From the NCBI GenBank assembly GCA_051649245.1, contig JBOFGS010000014.1, positions 1 to 64,000 of the forward strand: DNA of 64,000 nt, given 5' to 3'. The DNA is from Brevinema_A sp051649245. GTDB lineage: Bacteria > Spirochaetota > Brevinematia > Brevinematales > Brevinemataceae. The position numbers and the translations under genes were made by a program. A model generated the notes under the pieces. It made no database searches, was not told the origin of the DNA, and saw only the letters and a program-made list of their open reading frames with translations. Positions 33,151-40,861 of this stretch are shown here, one piece after another. The stretch's first letter is position 1. The number at the start of each line of letters is the position of its first letter.

Positions 33151-33792
33151 ATGGATCCATTTACTATTGCTGGTGCGTCAGGTGCTGCAATTAGTGCTTT
33201 GTCTTCTCTTTTTGGTAGTGGTCTTAATATTGGTTTGCAGAAAAAAGTATTTGAATATCAGAAGCAGTTACAGCAACAAATTTTTCAACGTGAAGATACT
33301 ACAGTTCAGAGACGTGTTGCTGATCTTAAGTCGGCTGGCTTGAATCCGATGTTGGCAAGTGGTCAGTCTGCTCAATCTGGTCAAGTTTTGACTCCTCAAG
33401 CTCCTCAATTTGGAGGTGTTGATACTTCAGGTATTTCACAGTTAGGTCAATTATATTTACAAGGTTTGTCTACTAAATCCCAAGTATCTTTAAATGATCA
33501 ACAGGTTAATTTGTCTAGAGAACAGTTAAAAAATATGTCTGTTCAACGTGAATCTCAAAAGTTAGAGAATGAGTCAATGAAAATGAATTTGGATTTTAGT
33601 AGAAAGTGGGGTGTTCCACCACAGATCTTGAATAATGTTACATCAGGTGCTTTCGGTTTTGGTGGTATGTTAGGTGCTGGTGGCATGGCTTTATATAATT
33701 CTCATAATATGAGAAAAGAATCAGAGGCTAATAGGGCCTTTAATGCAACTCAAAAAGATTTAGACCGTCGTACATTTCGACGTCCTAGATAA
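33151..33792 (+). CDS. Microvirus DNA pilot / minor capsid protein VP2
   Basis: The start ATG 33151 follows AGGAGG. The 213-residue protein has an N-terminal Gly/Ala/Ser-rich hydrophobic segment (IAGASGAAISALSSLFGSGLNIG), then Gln-rich coiled coil, the conserved RVADLKSAGLNPMLA motif near residue 53, and a late Gly-rich membrane-like segment. This is the usual gokushovirus VP2/H-type pilot protein, which moves DNA across the host envelope. It is somewhat shorter than many VP2 proteins. Confidence 0.92.
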   Translation: MDPFTIAGASGAAISALSSLFGSGLNIGLQKKVFEYQKQLQQQIFQREDTTVQRRVADLKSAGLNPMLASGQSAQSGQVLTPQAPQFGGVDTSGISQLGQLYLQGLSTKSQVSLNDQQVNLSREQLKNMSVQRESQKLENESMKMNLDFSRKWGVPPQILNNVTSGAFGFGGMLGAGGMALYNSHNMRKESEANRAFNATQKDLDRRTFRRPR

Positions 33793-33813
33793 TAATAATT
33801 TAAGGAGTTAACT

Positions 33814-33900
33814 ATGGGATATGGTGTAAGTATGTCTTCAATGGATGCTAAAAGACGTCGACGTTATCATGCGTTGCGTTCAGGTTCTCAAATTTGGTAG
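33814..33900 (+). CDS. Very small basic protein, VP8/J-like
   Basis: The 28-codon gene starts after AAGGAG and codes for MGYGVSMSSMDAKRRRRYHA plus a short tail. The Arg cluster and its place between the VP2 and VP4 genes fit the small DNA-binding packaging protein (VP8) of microviruses. Confidence 0.65.
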   Translation: MGYGVSMSSMDAKRRRRYHALRSGSQIW

Positions 33901-33914
33901 AGTAGGGTATTTTT

Positions 33915-35003
33915 ATGGCTTGTTCAAATCCTTATATTTTACCAAGCAAGGGTATAGAATGCCCTTGCCGAAAATGTTCTTTGTGTAAAAAGGCACGTTC
34001 TCGGCATTGGTATTTACGTTGTGAACATGAACAATATTATCATCAAGATTCGTCATTCTTTTTAACATTTACTTATAGTAATGAAAATATTGTCCCACGA
34101 GGTACACTTTCTGACAAATCTAAGCAACAGTTATTAGGTATGACAGAAAAAGATTATAAAAAATTAAAATTAGAAAATAAATTGCCTGAAATCGATTTGG
34201 ATGATAATTTAGTTAAGCATGTTGGTACTCTGCTTAAATCTGATATGCAGAAGTATTGGAAACGTTTACGTATTACTTTGAAAAGACGTGGATTTGATTT
34301 TAAATTTAAATATTTTATGTGTGGAGAGTATGGAGGTCGTCGTGGTCGACCTCATTATCATGCTATTGTATTTGGTCTTCCTTTTGGTTCTGAATCTTTA
34401 ATTCGTGATCTATGGAAAAATGGTATTGTTGATATTAAAGTATCTGTTCCTCAGACAATTAAATATGTTGTTGGTTATATAAATAAAAAGCAGGTTGGTA
34501 AGAAAAGTGATTTATATTATCTTCGTAATGGTTGTTTGAATTCGTATCAGTCTATGTCACATGGTATTGGTTTGCAGTATGCCATAGATAATTCAGAGAG
34601 GATTAAGCGTGAGTTGTCTTTGAAAGATTCTTCAGGTTGTATTCATCCTGTTCCTCCATATTATAAGGATAAGTTATGTTTAGATAAAGATGAGTTTGAA
34701 AGGAAAGGGTTTGAAAATTTTAGTACTGATTTGTTTAATTGTCTTCAGATGATAGATACTTATAGTTATTCAGATCAGGATCATTCAATTTTCGAAAATT
34801 TGTTTTATGATTCTCATTTATTTAATTTCTATTATAATATTTTAGGTAAGTTTTTTAATGACGTTTCTGAGGCTTTTCTTCGTGAACGTTCTATGTTTTT
34901 AGATTTGACAAAGGCATATCGTATTCGTAGGTCTATGCTTATTAATAGTAATGAGATTCAAAGAAAAAAAGTAGAAGCTCAAGCGTTAAAAGAATTATTT
35001 TAA
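33915..35003 (+). CDS. Microvirus replication initiator VP4
   Basis: The 362-residue protein has an N-terminal Cys-rich segment (CPCRKCSLCKKARSRHW), a FFLTFTYSNEN strand (motif I), the HUH-type metal site GRPHYHAIVFG near residue 145, and KYVVGYINKK with the putative catalytic Tyr near residue 180. It nicks phage DNA to start rolling-circle replication. It lacks a good upstream ribosome binding site beyond a weak purine stretch. It is complete and uninterrupted. Confidence 0.93.
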   Translation: MACSNPYILPSKGIECPCRKCSLCKKARSRHWYLRCEHEQYYHQDSSFFLTFTYSNENIVPRGTLSDKSKQQLLGMTEKDYKKLKLENKLPEIDLDDNLVKHVGTLLKSDMQKYWKRLRITLKRRGFDFKFKYFMCGEYGGRRGRPHYHAIVFGLPFGSESLIRDLWKNGIVDIKVSVPQTIKYVVGYINKKQVGKKSDLYYLRNGCLNSYQSMSHGIGLQYAIDNSERIKRELSLKDSSGCIHPVPPYYKDKLCLDKDEFERKGFENFSTDLFNCLQMIDTYSYSDQDHSIFENLFYDSHLFNFYYNILGKFFNDVSEAFLRERSMFLDLTKAYRIRRSMLINSNEIQRKKVEAQALKELF

Positions 35004-35006
35004 TTA

Positions 35007-35035
35007 TTGACATTTTTTATTTTTCCTATTAATAT
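35007..35035 (+). promoter_or_regulatory. Promoter of the phage-borne lipoprotein
   Basis: TTGACA (35007-35012), 17 bp and TAATAT (35030-35035) follow the VP4 stop directly. It would let the lipoprotein be expressed from the prophage without the structural genes. Confidence 0.65.
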
Positions 35036-35063
35036 ATATATATAATATGTTTTAGGAGATATC

Positions 35064-35255
35064 ATGAGATATTTATTATTGTTGGTTATGTTACTTTCTT
35101 CTTGTACTTATGTTACTTCGAGAGGTTTAGTGAGACCTAATGTTAATGATTCTGAATATGAAAGAAAAATGCGTGCTTATTTAATGGAAGTCGAGTATGA
35201 TAGGATTACTTGTCGTTTTGGCTCATATAAGTTAGAAAAAAATATTACAAATTAG
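35064..35255 (+). CDS. Phage-borne small lipoprotein (moron)
   Basis: The 63-residue product starts after TTAGGAG. It has a lipoprotein signal and lipobox (LLSSC) followed by TYVTSRGLVRPNVNDSEYERKMRAYLMEVEYD. It is not one of the standard microvirus genes and has a chromosomal paralogue at 25910. With its own promoter it fits a lysogenic-conversion or superinfection-exclusion gene, but the role is unknown. Confidence 0.75.
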   Translation: MRYLLLLVMLLSSCTYVTSRGLVRPNVNDSEYERKMRAYLMEVEYDRITCRFGSYKLEKNITN

Positions 35256-35317
35256 TATTTATATTTATTGTAAACAAAAATTTTTTAAGTGTTGGATATT
35301 ACAGTATTCATTTATTT

Positions 35318-35346
35318 CAATTATCGATAATGGATATTATGTAAAC
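35318..35346. other. attR: dif-like XerC/XerD site, right copy
   Basis: It is identical over 29 bp to 30362-30390. XerC arm ATTATCGATAA (35321-35331), central TGGATA, XerD arm TTATGTAAACA (35338-35348). The repeat interval is 4956 bp, a normal microvirus genome size. Excision would restore one dif site with the left XerC flank and right XerD flank. Confidence 0.88.
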
Positions 35347-35416
35347 AAAAAGATAATTGTATTTAGAACGAAACGCTATTGAGAGAAAATATGAACATCG
35401 CTACATAGAATAATCT

Positions 35417-35445
35417 AAAAACACCCCTATAGGGGTGTTTTATTT
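35417..35445. terminator. Bidirectional terminator right of attR
   Basis: AAAACACCCC-TA-GGGGTGTTTT-like arms are followed by ATTTT on the right and preceded by an A run. It isolates the prophage end from the leftward amino-acid transporter operon. Confidence 0.88.
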
Positions 35446-35508
35446 TCAGTATTAGATCAACAAATATATTTTTTAGCATAAATATCTTTTGATACATATT
35501 GATTTTTT

Positions 35509-36243
35509 TTATTGAGCAAAGTATTTTTCATAAATAGTATCGTAAGTGCCATTTGTTTTAATTGTATTTAGAGCTGTATTTATTTTCTCTTTTAAAATAT
35601 CATCTTTACGAAGAGCCATTGCATATTCTTCAGATGTTTGGTTTCCTTGAATTAGCTTAAGATCTTGTGTTGATCCTTTGGTTGTAAAATTTAGAGCTGT
35701 TTGATAATCAAGAAGAACGCTATCAATTTTACGATCTTTTAGATTTTGGATTGCTTGAAATGCATTATTAAATCGTTCTACTTGAACATCTTCAATAGCA
35801 CTTGCAATGATATCTCCTGTAAAACCAAGAACTACCCCTACTTTTTTTCCTTTTAAGTTATCTATATTGGTAATATTTGTGTTATCTGTATTAATAATTA
35901 GCATTTGTTCTGGGGAACTATAATAGCTATCTGTAAAATCAACTATTTTTGAACGATCTTCTGTTTTAGTAAATCCAGCAATAACCAAATCAACTTTTTT
36001 TCCTTGCAATGCAGGTAATAAACCTTCCCAAGATAAATTTTGTAACGATATGGTCATCTTTAATTCTTGTGCAACAGCTTCGATAATCTCAATATCAAAT
36101 CCTACAATTTTTCCCTCATCTAAATATTCAAATGGTGGAAATTCAGCATTGGTACCTACATAAAGTATATTGTTATTAGAAGCACAAGAAATTGTTGTGA
36201 TAAAAAATAAAATTATTAAAGATGATAACTTAAAAAAATTCAT
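35509..36243 (-). CDS. Polar amino-acid ABC transporter, substrate-binding lipoprotein
   Basis: The 244-residue protein has a lipoprotein signal (ITTISC). It then shows the SBP_bac_3 pattern: VGTNAEFPPFEYLDEGKIVGFDIEIIEAVAQ, ALQGKKVDLVIAGFTKTEDRSKIVDFTDSYY, and GKKVGVVLGFTGD. It binds an amino acid such as glutamine or arginine outside the inner membrane. It is the last gene of a three-gene leftward operon, 17 bp after the ATPase gene. The exact substrate cannot be read from the sequence. Confidence 0.92.
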   Translation of the reverse strand: MNFFKLSSLIILFFITTISCASNNNILYVGTNAEFPPFEYLDEGKIVGFDIEIIEAVAQELKMTISLQNLSWEGLLPALQGKKVDLVIAGFTKTEDRSKIVDFTDSYYSSPEQMLIINTDNTNITNIDNLKGKKVGVVLGFTGDIIASAIEDVQVERFNNAFQAIQNLKDRKIDSVLLDYQTALNFTTKGSTQDLKLIQGNQTSEEYAMALRKDDILKEKINTALNTIKTNGTYDTIYEKYFAQ

Positions 36244-36260
36244 AAAAGCTCCTTGTTATT

Positions 36261-36989
36261 TTAATGGTATAACACTTTATTTAAAAATTCTTTGGTTCGT
36301 ACATGTTGAGGATTTGAAAATAATATCGAAGGAGAATTATCTTCAATGATATTCCCTTGATCCATAAATAATACACGATTAGATACATTTTTTGCAAATC
36401 CCATCTCATGAGTTACGACTATCATTGTCATACCTTCTTTGGCAAGATCTTTCATCACATCAAGTACTTCACTGACCATTTCAGGATCAAGTGCTGAAGT
36501 TGGTTCATCAAACAAGATAAGTTTTGGTTGCATAGCTAATGTTCTTGCGATAGCAATACGTTGTTTTTGACCACCTGACAGTGTGTTAGGATAAACGTGA
36601 GCTTTATCAGAAAGCCCTACTTTTGTTAGTAATTCTTCAGCTATACTGATAGCTTCTTTCTCTGTTTTTTTTAGGACACGTATAGGTGCCAATATTAAAT
36701 TATCAAGTATCGTTTTATGAGGAAACAAATTAAAATGCTGGAAAACCATCCCAATATTTTTACGTACTTCATTAATATTCACAGACGGATCATTAATATT
36801 AATTCCATCAATATATATGGTTCCTTGATTAAAATCTTCTAGTTTATTTAAACAACGTAATAAAGTTGATTTCCCACTTCCTGATGGTCCAATAATCGAA
36901 ACTACTTGATTTTGATATATTTCTGTAGAGATCCCTTTTAATACTTCCAAGGATCCAAATTTTTTATATAAATTTTGAATCTTAATCAC
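36261..36989 (-). CDS. Polar amino-acid ABC transporter ATPase (GlnQ-like)
   Basis: The 242-residue ATPase carries Walker A GPSGSGKST near residue 35, LSGGQKQRIAIARTLA (signature), Walker B LILFDEPTSALDPEM and the VVTHEMGFA switch. The HFNLFPHKT segment is typical of the GlnQ/HisP group. It overlaps the permease gene by 8 bp and powers the transporter with the genes on either side. Confidence 0.93.
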   Translation of the reverse strand: MIKIQNLYKKFGSLEVLKGISTEIYQNQVVSIIGPSGSGKSTLLRCLNKLEDFNQGTIYIDGININDPSVNINEVRKNIGMVFQHFNLFPHKTILDNLILAPIRVLKKTEKEAISIAEELLTKVGLSDKAHVYPNTLSGGQKQRIAIARTLAMQPKLILFDEPTSALDPEMVSEVLDVMKDLAKEGMTMIVVTHEMGFAKNVSNRVLFMDQGNIIEDNSPSILFSNPQHVRTKEFLNKVLYH

Positions 36990-37671
36990 TAACGTTCATT
37001 CTCTCTTCAATTTTTCTCATAAATTTTGTAAATAATGCTATGATAAATAAATAAATAAATCCAACGAGTAGTAATGGTTCTACTCCACGATATGTTTGAC
37101 TCGTGATAATATTAGCAGAACGTAGAAGATCAACACCACCAATAAACCCAACAACAGATGTTTCTTTTATGAGAGAGATAAATTCATTCACTAAAGTAGG
37201 CAGAATTCGTTTAATAGCTTGGGGGATAATGATTTCTTTCATAGTCAAACTATAAGGCATTCCTAGAGAACGAGCAGCATCCATTTGCCCTTTATCAATA
37301 CTTTCAATACCAGAACGAATAATTTCAGCGACATAAGCACCTGAATTTAATCCAAAAGCTATTCCAGCAATTATTAAAATTGGTGTGCTTCTAAGAAAGC
37401 CGACAAATATAATATTTGCAAGAATCATTAATTGTACTATTAATGGTGTTCCTCGTACAATATCAATATAACAAATAGCAAAATTTCGTAAAGGATTGAT
37501 ATTATATATTGATATTTGAGATAGCCTCATAAATGCAAGGGTAATCCCCCAAATAATTCCAAATATTGAAGAAAAAAGAGTTACACTTATTGAAAAAGTA
37601 AGACCTTCCAGCACATAGAGATACCTATTTCCATCAATAAATATATGCCGTAATGTTGATAAATATTCCAT
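36982..37671 (-). CDS. Polar amino-acid ABC transporter permease
   Basis: The inner-membrane protein of about 229 residues has several hydrophobic spans and the HisMQ-type EAA loop GMPYSLTMKEIIIPQAIKRILP followed by EFISLIKETSVVGFIG. ATG 37671 is preferred because of GGA 8 nt upstream; an ATG at 37686 adds five residues and would sit in the promoter. It is the first gene of the operon. Confidence 0.92.
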   Translation of the reverse strand: MEYLSTLRHIFIDGNRYLYVLEGLTFSISVTLFSSIFGIIWGITLAFMRLSQISIYNINPLRNFAICYIDIVRGTPLIVQLMILANIIFVGFLRSTPILIIAGIAFGLNSGAYVAEIIRSGIESIDKGQMDAARSLGMPYSLTMKEIIIPQAIKRILPTLVNEFISLIKETSVVGFIGGVDLLRSANIITSQTYRGVEPLLLVGFIYLFIIALFTKFMRKIEERMNVSD

Positions 37672-37687
37672 AATAATTCCATACATT

Positions 37688-37718
37688 TTATATGATATTT
37701 TTTTGTTTTTTTGTCAAT
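37688..37718 (-). promoter_or_regulatory. Possible promoter of the amino-acid transporter
   Basis: On the minus strand TTGACA (37713-37718) followed by an A-rich 19-bp spacer and TATAAA (37688-37693). The spacing is long, so this is tentative. The rest of the gap 37719-38049 holds an ACTCCTA/TAGGAGT inverted repeat (37982-38020) and no gene. Confidence 0.4.
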
Positions 37719-38049
37719 TTTTTGAGTGATGATTTTTTTTAATGTTTATCATATATAATTATCTTTAATTAATCATCGAATAATTAATTTTCTTGATTAA
37801 TTAGACCAAAATATGATAGACTTTTTTGTAATACTAGTTTTCTATATATAGAAATTATTGTATCATTTTTGTTATGAAATAATAGTAAAAAATTCTGAAC
37901 TTCTGTATAATGCTATCTTATGTATGGATAAAATATCCACAGAATATTAGTACTATGATATTAAATTTTTTAGAAATAAAAACTCCTACTCTAAAAAATC
38001 AATTAATATATATTAGGAGTAATAATAAATTAAAATTTTAGGAGACATT

Positions 38050-39231
38050 ATGATTGTTTTTACGACTGTCTATGATGCAATCAAAGAAATTCGCACCGGA
38101 AATGCTATCATTGTTATTAACAATCAATATGATGGCTTACTTGATGCGTATATGGTTTTTTCGGCAGAATTTATAAGTGTTGAACAACTTGATTTTATGA
38201 AAAAATATAGTAATCAAGTTATCATGGTTTCTATCGATCATCCTACAGCTGAACGACTTGATATTTCTGCATGTAATAATAGTGATTATTTATGCTTATC
38301 ATTGCAATTACCAGAAAAAAATCAAGAAAATATTTCTATGAATCAATTTCTTTCAATTAAAAAGTTATGTTTAAATTTATCTACAAAAGAAGAGTTTACA
38401 AGTCCTGGATATATTTTTCCAATTGTTATTCAAGAAAAAAAAGAATATGTGCAAAGCGATCATGCTGCAGTTGCACTTGATATCGTAAAATGGGCAGAAC
38501 AAGCTCCAGTTGCTGTTATGACAAAGATTAATGCCCAAATTTCTTCTACAGTTGGTAATATATATGAATTTGCAAAAAAACAAGGACTAAAAATAATTAC
38601 TATTGATGATGTTAATGAATATAAAATAAATTCAACTTCACGTGTGGTAAGAGAAGTCTCTACTCTACTACCAACAAAATATGGAGAATTTAGAATTTAT
38701 GGATATTGTGATCTATTAACTAACGAACAACATATTGCATTTGTTAAAGGTAATATTCATAATAATAAAACTATTTTAACAAGAATTCATTCAGAATGTT
38801 TGATAGGTGATTTATTTCAATCAGAAAGATGTAATTGTGGAGATCAATTTAAAAAAGCAATGCATATCGTTAAGAAATCAAGCGAGGCAATATTTATCTA
38901 TATGAGACAAGATGATAGAAGACAAAGTGTTATGAATCAATTAAAATCGTATATTTTACAAGATATAGGGCATGATGCTGATGAAGCAAATGCGAAGCTT
39001 GGTCTTTCAAGCAATCTAAAAAAAATGAGTACTGCTGCTGGTATTCTGAAAAATTTAAAAGTTAAAAAAATAAAATTAATCACAAACAATATTAATAATA
39101 TAAGTATTCTTGAACAAGAAGGAATCCAAATTACAGAAAGAATTGCTCTCGAACCAAAATCTAATGTTAAGAATAAGGTTATATTGAAGCAAAAAAAAGA
39201 AAGAATAAATCATTTCTTGGATTCTAATTAA
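38050..39231 (+). CDS. Divergent RibBA-like protein (DHBP synthase / GTP cyclohydrolase II fold)
   Basis: The 393-residue length and layout match RibBA. The N-terminal half aligns with DHBP synthase but reads GNAIIVINNQYDGLLDAY where active enzymes have the acidic DDExRExEGD loop, so that activity is probably lost. The C-terminal half keeps the GTP cyclohydrolase II zinc site (C-LIGDLFQSER-CNC-G) but has MRQDDRRQS in place of RQEGRGIGL; the Asp/Arg pair is kept, the Gly loop is not. It may have a changed or no riboflavin role. AGGAG precedes the ATG. It ends convergently over lptB by 4 bp. Confidence 0.75.
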   Translation: MIVFTTVYDAIKEIRTGNAIIVINNQYDGLLDAYMVFSAEFISVEQLDFMKKYSNQVIMVSIDHPTAERLDISACNNSDYLCLSLQLPEKNQENISMNQFLSIKKLCLNLSTKEEFTSPGYIFPIVIQEKKEYVQSDHAAVALDIVKWAEQAPVAVMTKINAQISSTVGNIYEFAKKQGLKIITIDDVNEYKINSTSRVVREVSTLLPTKYGEFRIYGYCDLLTNEQHIAFVKGNIHNNKTILTRIHSECLIGDLFQSERCNCGDQFKKAMHIVKKSSEAIFIYMRQDDRRQSVMNQLKSYILQDIGHDADEANAKLGLSSNLKKMSTAAGILKNLKVKKIKLITNNINNISILEQEGIQITERIALEPKSNVKNKVILKQKKERINHFLDSN

Positions 39232-39989
39232 ATTGTAAAATCACTACCAAGATAAGTACGTCGTGCTTCTTCGTTTTCAACAAGATCTTGAACTGTTCCA
39301 CTGACAAGAATCTGCCCATCATAACAAATATATGTTCTATCAACAATTTTTAGAGTTTCACGAACATTATGATCTGTAATCAAAATACCTAGTCCCCATT
39401 TACTCCGTAACTCCAAAACGAGCCGTTGAATATCAGCAATAGCAATTGGATCAATACCTGTAAATGGTTCATCCATGAGTAGAAATCTAGGTTGAATAGC
39501 TAAAATACGTGCAACTTCAGTACGTCTTTTTTCACCACCTGATAACGTATAACCCTGTTGTTTCCGAATTTTTTGTAATCCTAATTCTGTTAATAAATTT
39601 TCTACAGAATTATCAATCTCTGATTTTTCTAATCCACGAATTTCTAACACTGCACGGATATTATCTTCAACACTCAAGCGTCGAAAAATAGATAGTTCTT
39701 GTGGAAGATAACCTACGCCCTTACGAGCTCGTTCAAACATTCGCAAATGAGTGATATTTTCTCCGTCTAACAATACTTCACCATCATTTGGACGAAGTAA
39801 TCCTACCAGCATACTAAATGTTGTTGTTTTACCGGCACCATTTGGACCTAATAACCCAACTACTTCACCTGGCTTGACGTTTAGTGAAATTCCTTTCACA
39901 ACAAGACGCTTTCCATAACTTTTAATTAAATCATTTGCTATCAAACCATTTAAATCATTAATTGGTGAACTACCTTGTTGAATACTCAT
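39228..39989 (-). CDS. lptB: LPS-export ABC transporter ATPase LptB
   Basis: The 253-residue ATPase has Walker A GPNGAGKTT near residue 50, the LptB-type Q loop and segment GVGYLPQELSIFRRLSVEDNI, signature LSGGEKRRTEVARILA and Walker B FLLMDEPFTGIDPIA. It powers transport of lipopolysaccharide or a similar glycolipid to the outer membrane. It is last in the ctpA-accD-lptB operon, 10 bp after accD. Its presence supports a diderm envelope. Confidence 0.92.
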   Translation of the reverse strand: MSIQQGSSPINDLNGLIANDLIKSYGKRLVVKGISLNVKPGEVVGLLGPNGAGKTTTFSMLVGLLRPNDGEVLLDGENITHLRMFERARKGVGYLPQELSIFRRLSVEDNIRAVLEIRGLEKSEIDNSVENLLTELGLQKIRKQQGYTLSGGEKRRTEVARILAIQPRFLLMDEPFTGIDPIAIADIQRLVLELRSKWGLGILITDHNVRETLKIVDRTYICYDGQILVSGTVQDLVENEEARRTYLGSDFTI

Positions 39990-39999
39990 ATTTTTATAC

Positions 40000-40839
40000 C
40001 TAACTTGTATAATTAATTAGCTGATAGATTGTATTTTTAAGATCATTACGATGGATAATCATATCAATAAATCCATGTTTTTGTAAAAACTCAGCTTTTT
40101 GAAATCCTTCAGGAAGTTTTTGTTTAATTGTCTGAGAAATAACACGAGGACCTGCAAAACCTATCAATGTTTTGGGTTCTGCAATAATAAAATCACCAAG
40201 CATAGCAAATGACGCTGTAACTCCACCTGTTGTAGGATTTGTTAAAATAGGAATATATAATAAACCTGCATCCGAATGACGTTTTAGTGCTGCAGATGTT
40301 TTTGCCATTTGCATAAGAGAAATAATTCCTTCTTGCATACGTGCACCACCAGATGCACAAACAATAATGACAGGATGTTTTTCTTTTGTTGCTTGCTCAA
40401 TAGTCCGTGTGATTTTTTCTCCAACAACAGATCCCATACTTCCACCCATAAAGGAAAAATCCATGACAGCAATATGAATAGGTTTAGAATTAATTTTTCC
40501 TTTTCCTGTAATCACAGCATCATTAAGATGTTGTTTTTGTCTAGAAATTTTTAATTTGCTATCGTAGTACGAAGTGCCATCAAAAAACTCTAAAAAATCT
40601 TCTGCTAACAAAGATCCATTAGTCTCAATAAAAGAATCTTTATCAAGTAAAAGTTGAATTCTTTCATGTGCTCCCAATCGATCATGATAATTACATTTTG
40701 GACATACTCGATACGTAATTTTAAAATCTTCTAGATAAATAATCTGATAACAGTCTGGACATTTAAACCATAAATTATCTGTGTCAGATTTATTAAGTAA
40801 TAGTTTTTTCTTTAATTGATATTTTGATGGTAAGATCAT
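40000..40839 (-). CDS. accD: Acetyl-CoA carboxylase carboxyltransferase beta subunit
   Basis: The 279-residue protein has the four-Cys zinc ribbon (C27, C30, C46, C49) followed by the YHDRLGAHERIQLLLD segment. The crotonase-fold core reads GGSMGSVVGEKITR, VSGGARMQEG-like CASGGARMQEGIISLMQMAKTS and PTTGGVTASFAMLGD. With AccA it transfers the carboxyl group from biotin to acetyl-CoA in fatty-acid synthesis. It lies 22 bp after the ctp gene. Confidence 0.96.
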   Translation of the reverse strand: MILPSKYQLKKKLLLNKSDTDNLWFKCPDCYQIIYLEDFKITYRVCPKCNYHDRLGAHERIQLLLDKDSFIETNGSLLAEDFLEFFDGTSYYDSKLKISRQKQHLNDAVITGKGKINSKPIHIAVMDFSFMGGSMGSVVGEKITRTIEQATKEKHPVIIVCASGGARMQEGIISLMQMAKTSAALKRHSDAGLLYIPILTNPTTGGVTASFAMLGDFIIAEPKTLIGFAGPRVISQTIKQKLPEGFQKAEFLQKHGFIDMIIHRNDLKNTIYQLINYTS

Positions 40840-40861
40840 ATTTTTTCCAAGAACAATAATA

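Noticed and set aside
37719..38049. FMN riboswitch before the RibBA-like gene
   Set aside because: None of the conserved FMN-box segments is present; only an ACTCCTA/TAGGAGT repeat and AT-rich DNA are seen.
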